Shown one piece after another: positions 25,051 to 33,421 of a stretch of DNA of 47,500 bases. Made by a program: the position numbers and the translations under genes. The stretch is from assembly GCF_016902415.1 (NCBI RefSeq), contig NZ_JACJLV010000018.1:1-47500 (forward strand), read 5' to 3'. The notes under the pieces are model-generated. The model was given only the letters and a program-made list of their open reading frames with translations. It was not told the origin of the DNA and ran no database searches. The DNA comes from Mordavella massiliensis (GTDB lineage: Bacteria; Bacillota; Clostridia; Lachnospirales; Lachnospiraceae). The stretch's first letter is position 1; each line of letters starts with the position of its first letter.

Positions 25051-25130
25051 GGGTACACCTTGAAATTCATTTTGGTACACCCTGAAATGCAATTTGGGAC
25101 GTAGACCTTTGCAAAAAGTCTACGTCTTCC
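25051..25130 (+). repeat. Interspersed hairpin repeat, copy B
   Basis: Unit 1 (25051-25073, GGGTACACCTTGAAATTC...) and unit 2 (25074-25095, GGTACACCCTGAAATGC...) are clear tandem copies. They are followed by GGGACGTAGACCTTT, GCA, and AAAAGTCTACGTC (25096-25130). The right arm has several mismatches. The copy lies between the divergent MATE gene and the CBM9-like gene. Confidence 0.88.
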
Positions 25131-25207
25131 TTTTTCCTTCCTCTTGTTTTTGAAATTGCTTTTTGGTACTATTAACACAAGAATGCAATTGAAATGAAAG
25201 AGAGGAA

Positions 25208-25834
25208 ATGCTTGTGGAAGTGGAAATCCTTAGAAGCGGAGACGAACTGGAGGAGACGAAGCCTTTCCGGGTGGAGACGCTCCTTTGGGGGACAAAGAAG
25301 ATTCCGGAGACGTTCGGGTACCTGGGCTATGTGCCGGGGGAAGGGTTTTACCTGAAGATGGTGTGCGTGGAGAAGGATCCTCTGCGGACTTACATAGCGG
25401 ATCAGGATCCGGTTTACCAGGACAGTGCAATGGAAGCTTTTCTGCAGTTTGAATCTGCCAGGGAAAGAGAGGACTCTCCCATTTACATGAACTTCGAGGT
25501 GAATGCCAATGGCGCGCTGCTGGCGGGCTACGGCACATCCCGCATCTACCGGTCTTATTTTTCCAAAGAGGATCTGGAGGAGATCGGCTGCCGGGCTGCT
25601 ATCGAAGATGACCGCTGGAACTTTACGCTGAAGATCCCCCAGAGGATCCTGGAGAGTGTTTACGGCCCGATTCATTTAGAGGAGGGAAGCAAGTTCCGGT
25701 GCAACTTTTATAAAATATGCGAGACGGCATCCAATGAGCACTATGCGTCTTATTCCCCGGTGCTGTCCGAGATCCCAAGCTTTCATCTGCCGGAGTTTTT
25801 TGCATCCGCAAAGCTTGTGAAAAGAGAACAATAG
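25208..25834 (+). CDS. Carbohydrate-binding family 9-like protein
   Basis: A 208-residue protein resembling CBM9-like domain proteins: PVYQDSAMEAFLQFES, then Y-M-N-F-E-V-N-A-N-G-A-L and WNFTLKIP, a beta-sandwich pattern. It has no signal peptide, so it would stay in the cytoplasm, where its role is unclear. GAGAGG lies close to the ATG at 25208; a GTG at 25214 is an alternative. nagB follows after 18 bp, so the two are probably co-transcribed, which links it to amino-sugar use. Confidence 0.75.
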   Translation: MLVEVEILRSGDELEETKPFRVETLLWGTKKIPETFGYLGYVPGEGFYLKMVCVEKDPLRTYIADQDPVYQDSAMEAFLQFESAREREDSPIYMNFEVNANGALLAGYGTSRIYRSYFSKEDLEEIGCRAAIEDDRWNFTLKIPQRILESVYGPIHLEEGSKFRCNFYKICETASNEHYASYSPVLSEIPSFHLPEFFASAKLVKREQ

Positions 25835-25852
25835 TAGGAGGTAACTGTCAAC

Positions 25853-26584
25853 ATGAGGATTTACAAAGCAAAAGATTATGAAGAAATGAGCCAGAAGGCG
25901 GCAAATATCATCGCCGCTCAGGTGGTGTTAAAGCCGGAGTGCGTGCTGGGGCTTGCTACGGGATCTACGCCCATCGGTACCTACAGCCGTCTGGTAGAGA
26001 AATATGAAAAGGGCGACCTGGATTTCTCCAAAGTCACCACTGTGAACCTGGACGAATATAAGGGCCTGCCAAGAGAAAATGACCAGAGCTATTACTACTT
26101 TATGCATGAGAATCTGTTTGACAAGGTGAACATTGATCCGGCAAGCACCAACCTTCCGGACGGCACCAAAGAGGACAGCGATGCGGAGTGCGCGCGCTAC
26201 GAGGCGCTGATCCAGTCTCTGGGCGGCGTGGACCTGCAGCTTCTCGGCCTTGGCCACAACGGACATATTGGTTTCAACGAGCCGGCGGATGTGTTTGAGA
26301 AAGATACCCACTGCGTAGATCTGCAGGAGCGCACCATCGAGGCAAATAAGCGGTTCTTCGCATCCGCGGATGATGTGCCGCGCCAGGCATACACCATGGG
26401 AATCGGCACGATCATGCGTGCAAAGAAGATCCTGGTGGTTGTCAGCGGAGAAGACAAGGCAGAGACTGTGGCAAAAGCGTTCTTCGGCCCGGTAACCCCG
26501 CAGGTACCGGCATCCATCCTGCAGATGCACCCGGATGTAACGGTGGTAGCAGACGAGGCCGCTCTGTCCAAGTCCCCGGTGTAA
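25853..26584 (+). CDS. nagB: Glucosamine-6-phosphate deaminase
   Basis: A 243-residue NagB that turns glucosamine-6-phosphate into fructose-6-phosphate and ammonia. LGLATGSTPIGTY is the phosphate-binding loop, NLDEYKGL holds the general-base Asp, and LGLGHNGHIGFNEP holds the catalytic His/Glu pair. GGAGG lies upstream of the start. It follows the CBM9-like gene and converges on the AraC-type regulator, four bases away. No nagA is in view. Confidence 0.97.
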   Translation: MRIYKAKDYEEMSQKAANIIAAQVVLKPECVLGLATGSTPIGTYSRLVEKYEKGDLDFSKVTTVNLDEYKGLPRENDQSYYYFMHENLFDKVNIDPASTNLPDGTKEDSDAECARYEALIQSLGGVDLQLLGLGHNGHIGFNEPADVFEKDTHCVDLQERTIEANKRFFASADDVPRQAYTMGIGTIMRAKKILVVVSGEDKAETVAKAFFGPVTPQVPASILQMHPDVTVVADEAALSKSPV

Positions 26585-26587
26585 GAT

Positions 26588-27517
26588 CTAACGGTCTTCT
26601 TCAAAATGGCCTTCGGCCATGGCTTTGATAGATGACGCGTACTCAGTAGGCGTCATGCCGGTGGTTTTCTTAAACTGCCGGGAAAAATAATGAATCGACG
26701 TGTAGCCAAGGTGTTCGGAGATCTGGGTGAAATTCATCCGGTTCGTACGGATCATTTCCTTGGCTGCATTTATTTTCATGTGAGAAAAATATTCAATGAT
26801 CCCCAGTCCGCAGCGGTCTTTGAAGAGCTTCTGGAGCTGGGAGCGCCCGATGATATTGTCGCGGCAGATCTGCTCAATGGTCACGTGGCTGTCCAGGTGC
26901 GCCTCCAGGTAGGCGATGATCCTGCGGAGGGTCTCCATATCATTTTTTTCTTTGGTGCTTTTCAGGGATTCCAGCGGCGTTTCCCGGCCTGGGGAGGCGC
27001 AGCGCTCCGCGCGCCGGATCAGATGGATCAGGAAATATTCCAGGTTCAGCCGGATCATCTGCTGGGCGCCGAATTTGTCCGGGGTCTTTAAGGGCATGTT
27101 CTGGAGATAGGGATCGTCCAGCCGGCAGGCAAAGCACCACCTGGCTTCGGCGATGATGGTGGCCAGGAGGCTGTGCTCTTCTTTATCAATCTGAAACCTT
27201 TGTCTCTGGCGGAAAAATTCCATGGAGGCGTCGTCCACGCAGCAAAAAGAAGCCACCATCAGGTTGGGCGCGGTCTTGCCGTCTGCCTTTACCGCATGGA
27301 ATTCATTGGGCTGGTGGAACAGAAGGTCGCCCTTTTTCAGCAGGAGATGCTCCTGCCCTGCGGTCACCTCGACTTCTCCTTTGTCTACAAAGATAAATTC
27401 CCAGAAATCGTGAGATTCCCCCTCAAACGAAAAGTCATTCATATATTCAAAATAATGGATGCTGAAAATCTTATCAATGGAAATGGAATTTTCCAGATGA
27501 ATGCCGACATAACTCAT
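26588..27517 (-). CDS. AraC-family transcriptional regulator
   Basis: About 309 residues. An N-terminal cupin-like sensor (DFWEFIFVDKGEVEVTAG, GDLLFHQPNEFHAV) precedes a C-terminal double HTH of the AraC type: VTIEQICRDNIIGRSQLQKLF and NFTQISEHLGYTSIHYFSRQF. AGGAGGG precedes the ATG at 27517. It is divergent from the nucleotidyltransferase-nahK-galE operon and is its likely activator, with a sugar or sugar phosphate as probable signal; both points are inferred from position. Confidence 0.93.
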   Translation of the reverse strand: MSYVGIHLENSISIDKIFSIHYFEYMNDFSFEGESHDFWEFIFVDKGEVEVTAGQEHLLLKKGDLLFHQPNEFHAVKADGKTAPNLMVASFCCVDDASMEFFRQRQRFQIDKEEHSLLATIIAEARWCFACRLDDPYLQNMPLKTPDKFGAQQMIRLNLEYFLIHLIRRAERCASPGRETPLESLKSTKEKNDMETLRRIIAYLEAHLDSHVTIEQICRDNIIGRSQLQKLFKDRCGLGIIEYFSHMKINAAKEMIRTNRMNFTQISEHLGYTSIHYFSRQFKKTTGMTPTEYASSIKAMAEGHFEEDR

Positions 27518-27685
27518 AAAGATCCCTCCTTTTCTTCCTATCATATCCTATTGTTTGCAGGAAATCAAAGAAAAAGGTAGAAAATTGTGCAAATCAAAGA
27601 TAAAATAGTCTAAAGAATATTTTTCTGTTCTCTATTACAATGAAGACAATAAGAAAACCAGAACGAAAAAAGAGGAGGATGCGAT

Positions 27686-28612
27686 ATGAATAAACCAGTG
27701 TTAGTGATCATGGCGGCAGGTATGGGGAGCCGTTACGGCGGCCTGAAGCAGATCGATCCTGTGGACGGGGAAGGCCACATTATCATGGACTTCTCCATGT
27801 TTGACGCAAAGCGCGCAGGCTTTGAAAAGGTGATCTTTATCATCAAGAAAGAAAATGAGGCGGACTTTAAGGAAGCGGTCGGAGACCGGATGGGCAAGTA
27901 CATGGAGGTTTCCTATGCGTTCCAGGAGCTTTCCAACATCCCGGAAGGCTACGAGGTGCCGGAAGGACGTGTGAAGCCCTGGGGAACGGCTCACGCGGTA
28001 TTAAGCTGTATCGATCAGATCGACGGACCATTTGCCGTGATCAACGCAGACGACTATTACGGAGTAGAGGCATTCAAGCTGATCTACGATTATCTGTCCA
28101 CTCATCAGGACGATGACAAGTACCGTTACACCATGGTGGGATATCACCTGGGCAACACGGTGACAGACAACGGCCATGTGGCCCGCGGTATCTGTGAGAT
28201 GAACGAGGCGGGAGAACTTCTGTCCATCCGCGAGCGGACCAGGATCGAGAAGCGCGACGGCGGCATCGCATTTACAGAAGACGACGGGGAGACCTGGACA
28301 TTTGTTCCGGCGGACACCACCGTTTCCATGAATATGTGGGGATTCTCAAAGAGCATCCTGGAAGAGATCAAAAAAGGATTCCCTGCATTCCTTGACAAGG
28401 GATTAAAGGAAAATCCGATGAAATGCGAATACTTCCTGCCTGCAGTAGTCAGCAGCCTGGTGGAAGAAGACCGGGCGTCTGTGGCAGTTTTAAAATCCGC
28501 AGATAAATGGTATGGCGTAACCTATAAAGAGGATAAACCCGTTGTAGAGGCAGCTGTGAAGAGAATGAAAGAAGAAGGCGTGTATCCGACGCACTTATGG
28601 GAGGGAAAATAG
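27686..28612 (+). CDS. Sugar-1-phosphate nucleotidyltransferase
   Basis: A 308-residue pyrophosphorylase-type enzyme. AAGMGSRYGGLKQ is the nucleotide-binding signature, NADDYYG the metal-binding site, and K-P-W-G-T-A-H-A-V the sugar-site segment. It should make an NDP-sugar from a sugar-1-phosphate. The next gene is a NahK-like kinase, so GlcNAc-1-P, GalNAc-1-P or Gal-1-P are likely substrates and it would replace GalT of the bifidobacterial lacto-N-biose route. The promoter has a possible TACAAT (27636) but no good -35, which suits an AraC-type activator. Confidence 0.9.
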   Translation: MNKPVLVIMAAGMGSRYGGLKQIDPVDGEGHIIMDFSMFDAKRAGFEKVIFIIKKENEADFKEAVGDRMGKYMEVSYAFQELSNIPEGYEVPEGRVKPWGTAHAVLSCIDQIDGPFAVINADDYYGVEAFKLIYDYLSTHQDDDKYRYTMVGYHLGNTVTDNGHVARGICEMNEAGELLSIRERTRIEKRDGGIAFTEDDGETWTFVPADTTVSMNMWGFSKSILEEIKKGFPAFLDKGLKENPMKCEYFLPAVVSSLVEEDRASVAVLKSADKWYGVTYKEDKPVVEAAVKRMKEEGVYPTHLWEGK

Positions 28613-28614
28613 AC

Positions 28615-29733
28615 ATGGAGCCAGTGACACACCAGCAGAAAAATGAAGCGATCGCAGGATTTCCTTTTGAGGGGATCCTGGTCAGCGAAAATCCTTACGG
28701 AAGCGGACACATCAACGATACCTTCCTTCTGGTCTTTGACCTGGGGGATGACGAAGAGGTGAAGGTGATCCTGCAGCGGATGAACAAAGACGTTTTTGCA
28801 GATCCGGAAGCTCTGATGGAAAATATTGTCGGCGTTACCTCTTATTTAAGAAAGAAGATCGAGGAAAACGGAGGAGATCCGGACAGAGAGACCCTGAACG
28901 TGATCCCTGCGGGAGACGGCAAGTCTTACTATAAAGATTCCCAGGGAGATTACTGGAGAGCCTACAAGTTTATCACCGACGCCACCAGTTACGACAAGGT
29001 GGAAAAGCCGGAAGACTTCTACCAGAGCGCCGTGGCATTTGGTAATTTCCAGTGCCTGCTGGCCGATTATCCGGCCCACGAGCTTCATGAGACCATCAAG
29101 GATTTCCACAACACCAAGGCCCGGTTCCAGGCTTTCAAAAAAGCGGTGGAAGAGGACGTGATGGGAAGAGCCGCGTCTGTAAAGAAAGAGATTGATTTCG
29201 TGCTGCAGCATGAGGATGTGGCGGATTATCTCTGCGACCTGCTGGAAAAGAAGGAAATCCCGCTTCGTGTTACCCATAACGATACCAAGCTGAATAACAT
29301 CATGATCGACGACAAGACCGGAAAAGGCATCTGCGTCATCGACCTGGATACCGTAATGCCGGGACTTGCCATCCATGATTTCGGAGACTCCATCCGTTTC
29401 GGAGCAAGCACCGCAGCAGAAGATGAGCAGGATCTTTCCAAGGTGTCCTGCAGCATGGAGCTGTTTGAACTCTACACCAGAGGATTTATCGAGGGCTGTG
29501 CAGGCAAGCTGACAGACCGGGAGATCGAGCTTCTGCCCATGGGCGCAAAGACCATGACCTTTGAGTGCGGCATGCGTTTCCTGACCGATTATCTCCAGGG
29601 AGACACCTACTTTAAGATCCACAGAGAAGGCCACAATCTGGACCGGTGCAGAACCCAGTTCAAGCTGGTTGAAGATATGGAAAATAAGTGGTATACTATG
29701 AACGAAATCGTAAAAAAATTAAAGGATAACTAG
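28615..29733 (+). CDS. nahK: N-acetylhexosamine 1-kinase-like phosphotransferase
   Basis: A 372-residue aminoglycoside-phosphotransferase-fold kinase resembling NahK, which phosphorylates GlcNAc or GalNAc at C1. NPYGSGHINDTFL is the glycine-rich loop, RVTHNDTKLNNIMID the catalytic loop, and CVIDLDTVMPGL the metal-binding Asp. The start at 28615 has GGAGG ten bases upstream and lies two bases after the previous stop. Together with the nucleotidyltransferase and galE it forms a salvage operon for sugars released from mucin or milk glycans. No lacto-N-biose phosphorylase gene is present here. Confidence 0.88.
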   Translation: MEPVTHQQKNEAIAGFPFEGILVSENPYGSGHINDTFLLVFDLGDDEEVKVILQRMNKDVFADPEALMENIVGVTSYLRKKIEENGGDPDRETLNVIPAGDGKSYYKDSQGDYWRAYKFITDATSYDKVEKPEDFYQSAVAFGNFQCLLADYPAHELHETIKDFHNTKARFQAFKKAVEEDVMGRAASVKKEIDFVLQHEDVADYLCDLLEKKEIPLRVTHNDTKLNNIMIDDKTGKGICVIDLDTVMPGLAIHDFGDSIRFGASTAAEDEQDLSKVSCSMELFELYTRGFIEGCAGKLTDREIELLPMGAKTMTFECGMRFLTDYLQGDTYFKIHREGHNLDRCRTQFKLVEDMENKWYTMNEIVKKLKDN

Positions 29734-29745
29734 GAGGTAGTTTCG

Positions 29746-30768
29746 ATGGCAAAGATACTGATCACAGGCGGCGCCGGATATATCGGAAGCCACACTGCGC
29801 TGGAGCTGTTAAATGAAGGATATGAGGTGGTTGTATATGATAACCTCTGCAATTCATCGGAAGAATCCCTGAAAAGAGTGCAGGAACTGACCGGGAAAGA
29901 GATCAAATTTTATGAAGGCGACGTGCTGGACGGCGCGGCTCTGGAAGCGATGTTCCGCGCAGAGAACGTGGACGCGGTGATCCACTGTGCGGCCTTAAAG
30001 GCAGTAGGCGAGTCTGTGCAGAAGCCTCTGGAGTATTATCAGAACAACATCACCGGAACACTGACACTGATGGATGTGATGAACCGTGTCGGCGTGAAAA
30101 ATATCGTGTTCAGTTCTTCCGCCACAGTATACGGAAGCCCTGCAGAGATGCCGATCACAGAGGCCTGCCCCAAGGGACAGTGCACCAATCCTTATGGATG
30201 GACCAAATCCATGATGGAACAGATCATGAGCGACGTGCAGAAAGCAAATCCGGACTGGAATGTCATCCTTCTGCGTTACTTCAACCCGGTAGGAGCTCAC
30301 AAGAGCGGACGCATCGGCGAAGACCCGAAGGGCATCCCCAACAACCTGATGCCGTACATTTCCCAGGTGGCCGTAGGCAAGCTTGAGAAACTGGGCGTAT
30401 TCGGAAATGACTACAATACCCATGACGGCACAGGCGTGCGTGATTACATCCATGTAGTAGACCTGGCCATCGGACATGTAAAAGCCATTAATTATATCTT
30501 TACCAACCCGGGACTGGATGTGATCAATCTGGGAACCGGAACCGGATATTCCGTACTGGATATGGTAAAAGCCTTCTCCAAAGCATGCGGAAAAGAGATT
30601 CCTTATGAGATCAAACCCCGCCGTGCAGGAGACATTGACATGTGCTACGCAGATCCTTCCAAAGCACTGAAGGTGCTTGGCTGGAAAGCAGAGCGCGGCC
30701 TGGACGAGATGTGCGAGGATACCTGGAGATGGCAGTCCCAGAATCCGAACGGTTACCGCGAGGCGTAA
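29746..30768 (+). CDS. galE: UDP-glucose 4-epimerase
   Basis: A 340-residue short-chain-dehydrogenase-type epimerase. [16 protein letters not shown] binds [12 protein letters not shown] carries the catalytic Ser/Thr, and [13 protein letters not shown] the catalytic Tyr-x3-Lys. It interconverts UDP-glucose with UDP-galactose and possibly the N-acetyl forms, which would fit the upstream kinase. GGAGG precedes the ATG. Last gene of the salvage operon. Confidence 0.97.
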   Translation: MAKILITGGAGYIGSHTALELLNEGYEVVVYDNLCNSSEESLKRVQELTGKEIKFYEGDVLDGAALEAMFRAENVDAVIHCAALKAVGESVQKPLEYYQNNITGTLTLMDVMNRVGVKNIVFSSSATVYGSPAEMPITEACPKGQCTNPYGWTKSMMEQIMSDVQKANPDWNVILLRYFNPVGAHKSGRIGEDPKGIPNNLMPYISQVAVGKLEKLGVFGNDYNTHDGTGVRDYIHVVDLAIGHVKAINYIFTNPGLDVINLGTGTGYSVLDMVKAFSKACGKEIPYEIKPRRAGDIDMCYADPSKALKVLGWKAERGLDEMCEDTWRWQSQNPNGYREA

Positions 30769-30788
30769 AACTGCCGGAAAAAGAACAC

Positions 30789-30828
30789 AAAAGACAGCAT
30801 TTTGAACAAAAATGCTGTCTTTTCTTTT
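30789..30828 (+). terminator. Terminator after galE
   Basis: AAAAGACAGCATTTT (30789-30803) pairs with AAAATGCTGTCTTTT around GAAC and is followed by CTTTT. Confidence 0.9.
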
Positions 30829-30839
30829 GTAGGAAATGG

Positions 30840-30848
30840 TGGTATAAT
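30840..30848 (+). promoter_or_regulatory. Extended -10 promoter of gdpP
   Basis: TGGTATAAT (30840-30848) is a TG-n-TATAAT extended -10. The -35 region (TTTTCT) is weak, as often with this class. Confidence 0.65.
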
Positions 30849-30879
30849 CAAGCGTAGGTATGAGCCGGAGGATGAGAAA

Positions 30880-32940
30880 ATGTCTGAAAAGCAAAATGGA
30901 AAAGTACGGTTAACCGGACAACTGAAACTGTATATGGAACTTCCAGCAGTCATGGCATTTTTGCTGGCTGCCTTAAACATCTGGATCTACCGCCTGGACA
31001 GGCGCGTGGGATTTTTGATGCTGTTCTTTGTGCTGATCTACATCTTTATGGTGGGTTATCTCTACATTTACAGTAAATCCATCGTCATGAAGGATCTGGT
31101 AGAATTTGCGGCACAGTACGGCATTGTCCAGAACGTGCTGTTAAAGGAGCTTGCCATTCCTTATGCCATCCTCCTGGATGACGGAAAAGCCGTCTGGATG
31201 AATGAACAGTTTGAACGGGTGCTGGGCGGAAAGCCCAAGGGCGACGCCTATATCAGCAAGTATATCCCGGAACTGAATGTGAGCATTTTCCCCAGACGGG
31301 AAGGGGACGTGGTGGAGATCGAGGTCTACCACGCGGATAAAGAGTACCGGGCGGAGCTTCGCCGGGTATCGGTGGAAGGATTTGCAGAGACGGAGAAGCT
31401 TCTGGAGATGCCGGAGGAGAAGGAATATTTCATCGCGGTCTATCTGCAGGATGTGACAGAGCTGAACCGTTATATCAAGGAAAATGAACAGCAGCGTCTG
31501 GTGGCGGGGCTGATTTATATTGATAATTATGATGAAGTGGTGGACAGCGTGGAAGAAGTGCGCCAGTCCCTTCTGATGGCTCTGGTGGACCGGAAGATCA
31601 ACCAGTACATTGCCGGCGTGGACGGCATTGTAAAGAAGATGGAGAATGACAAATACTTCATCGTGATCAAGAAGCAATATTTCAAACAGCTGGAAGAGGA
31701 CAAGCTCTCTCTTCTGGAAGATGTGAAGTCCGTTAATATCGGAAATAATATCCCGGCCACACTGAGTATCGGTCTGGGCTCAAGCACCGTGTCCTATGCG
31801 CAGAGTTATAACTATGCCCGGGTAGCCATTGACCTGGCTCTTGCAAGAGGCGGCGACCAGGCCGTGATCAAGGACTGCGACGGGATCACCTACTATGGAG
31901 GCAGACGGGAGCAGACAGCCAAGAATACCCGTGTCAAAGCCCGTGTCAAGGCCGAGGCGCTCCGGGAGTTTATTACCGTGAAAGACAAGATCTTTGTAAT
32001 GGGTCATAAACTGACCGACGTGGATGCGTTCGGCGCGGCCATCGGTATCTACCGGGCTGCGGCAGCCCTGGAGAAGAACGTCCATATCGTGATCAATGAG
32101 ATCTCGGCGTCCCTTCGCCCGCTGTATGAGAGTTACGAAAAGGACAGCTCCTATCCGGACGACCTGTTCCTGACCTCAGCAGAGGCCATTCCCATGGTGG
32201 ATGAAGATTCCATGGTGATCGTGGTGGACACCAACCGTCCGCAGATGACCGAATGCGAGGAACTTCTCAAGAAGACCCGCACCATCGTGGTGCTGGATCA
32301 TCACAGACAGAGCAGCGACAACATTGAAAATGCCCTGCTGTCCTACATCGAGCCTTATGCATCTTCTTCCTGTGAGATGGTGTCTGAGGTTCTGCAGTAC
32401 ATCGTAGACGACATCAAGATCCCCAAGCTGGAGGCCAGCAGTATGTACGCGGGGATCATGATCGATACCAACAATTTTGTAAACCGTACCGGAGTGCGGA
32501 CCTTCGAGGCGGCGGCGTTCTTAAGAAGATGCGGCGCGGATATCACGCTGGTGCGCAAGATGTTCCGGGACGACATGGAGTCCTACCGGGCAAAAGCGGA
32601 GATCATCAGCAGCGCGGAAGTTTACCAGCAGAAATTTGCCATTGCGGTGGGGCGGGACCTGACCATCGAAAGCCCGACCATCATCGGGGCCCAGGCTGCG
32701 GACGAGCTGCTGGATATCAGCGGCATCAAAGCCTCCTTTGTCCTGACAGAGTATAACGGAAGGATCTATGTCAGCGCGCGGGCCATTGACGAAGTGAATG
32801 TGCAGATCATTATGGAGCGGTTCGGCGGAGGCGGACACATGAACGCATCCGGAGCCCAGTTCGACCATACGGATATGGAGAAGGCCGTGGCAGATCTTAA
32901 GAAGGTGCTGGACGACATGGTCAAAGAAGGAGATATATAA
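30880..32940 (+). CDS. gdpP: Cyclic-di-AMP phosphodiesterase GdpP
   Basis: A 686-residue membrane enzyme that breaks down c-di-AMP. Two N-terminal helices (about 25-65) precede a PAS-like region (about 90-200), a degenerate GGDEF-like region (about 210-340) and the catalytic DHH-DHHA1 part. GHKLTDVDAFGAAIG, VVVDTNRP and VVLDHHRQ give the metal site, and RFGGGGHMNASGAQF is the DHHA1 end. GGAGG lies eight bases before the ATG at 30880; an in-frame extension overlaps the galE terminator and is rejected. It heads the conserved gdpP-rplI-dnaB group. Confidence 0.96.
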   Translation: MSEKQNGKVRLTGQLKLYMELPAVMAFLLAALNIWIYRLDRRVGFLMLFFVLIYIFMVGYLYIYSKSIVMKDLVEFAAQYGIVQNVLLKELAIPYAILLDDGKAVWMNEQFERVLGGKPKGDAYISKYIPELNVSIFPRREGDVVEIEVYHADKEYRAELRRVSVEGFAETEKLLEMPEEKEYFIAVYLQDVTELNRYIKENEQQRLVAGLIYIDNYDEVVDSVEEVRQSLLMALVDRKINQYIAGVDGIVKKMENDKYFIVIKKQYFKQLEEDKLSLLEDVKSVNIGNNIPATLSIGLGSSTVSYAQSYNYARVAIDLALARGGDQAVIKDCDGITYYGGRREQTAKNTRVKARVKAEALREFITVKDKIFVMGHKLTDVDAFGAAIGIYRAAAALEKNVHIVINEISASLRPLYESYEKDSSYPDDLFLTSAEAIPMVDEDSMVIVVDTNRPQMTECEELLKKTRTIVVLDHHRQSSDNIENALLSYIEPYASSSCEMVSEVLQYIVDDIKIPKLEASSMYAGIMIDTNNFVNRTGVRTFEAAAFLRRCGADITLVRKMFRDDMESYRAKAEIISSAEVYQQKFAIAVGRDLTIESPTIIGAQAADELLDISGIKASFVLTEYNGRIYVSARAIDEVNVQIIMERFGGGGHMNASGAQFDHTDMEKAVADLKKVLDDMVKEGDI

Positions 32941-32956
32941 AAGGAGACAGATTCAT

Positions 32957-33406
32957 ATGAAAGTTATTTTGACAGAAGATATCAAATCCCTTGGGAAAAA
33001 GGGACAGATCGTAGACGTCAGCGACGGCTACGCAAGAAATTTTATCCTGAAAAAGAAGAAAGGCCTGGAAGCGAACAGCCAGAACTTAAATGACCTGAAG
33101 CTTAAAAAGGCCAATGACGACAAAGTTGCCCAGGAGCAGTACGAGGCGGCAGTCGAGCTTGGCAAGAAGATCGAGGCCGGCAGGATCCGGGTGTCCATTA
33201 AGATGGGAGAGGGCGGAAAAGCGTTTGGATCCGTGTCCTCCAAAGAGATCGCAGAGGAAGTAAAGAGCCAGATGGGGCTGGATATTGACAAGAAAAAGGT
33301 ACAGCTCAAAGAAGCGATCAAGACCCCCGGGACCCACATCGTACCGGTCCGTCTGCATACAAAAGTAACGGCAGACCTGAAGGTAGAGGTAGCCGAAGAA
33401 GCATAG
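32957..33406 (+). CDS. rplI: 50S ribosomal protein L9
   Basis: A 149-residue L9. MKVILTEDIKSLGKKGQIVDVSDGYARNFI is cut here to its known features: the N-terminal KVILTEDIKSLGKKG domain, a long Lys-rich connecting helix, and the C-terminal GKAFGSVSSKEIAEEV domain. AAAGGAG precedes the start. Lies between gdpP and dnaB as in other Firmicutes. Confidence 0.97.
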   Translation: MKVILTEDIKSLGKKGQIVDVSDGYARNFILKKKKGLEANSQNLNDLKLKKANDDKVAQEQYEAAVELGKKIEAGRIRVSIKMGEGGKAFGSVSSKEIAEEVKSQMGLDIDKKKVQLKEAIKTPGTHIVPVRLHTKVTADLKVEVAEEA

Positions 33407-33421
33407 CAGGAGGAGTCGTAT

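Noticed and set aside
30802-30879. N-terminal extension of GdpP
   Set aside because: It would run through the galE terminator and the gdpP promoter; GGAGG fits the ATG at 30880.
29995-30894. A 299-codon frame antisense to galE, and similar long frames at 28846-29634 and 41713-42690
   Set aside because: They lie opposite clearly recognised genes and show no domain or start signal.
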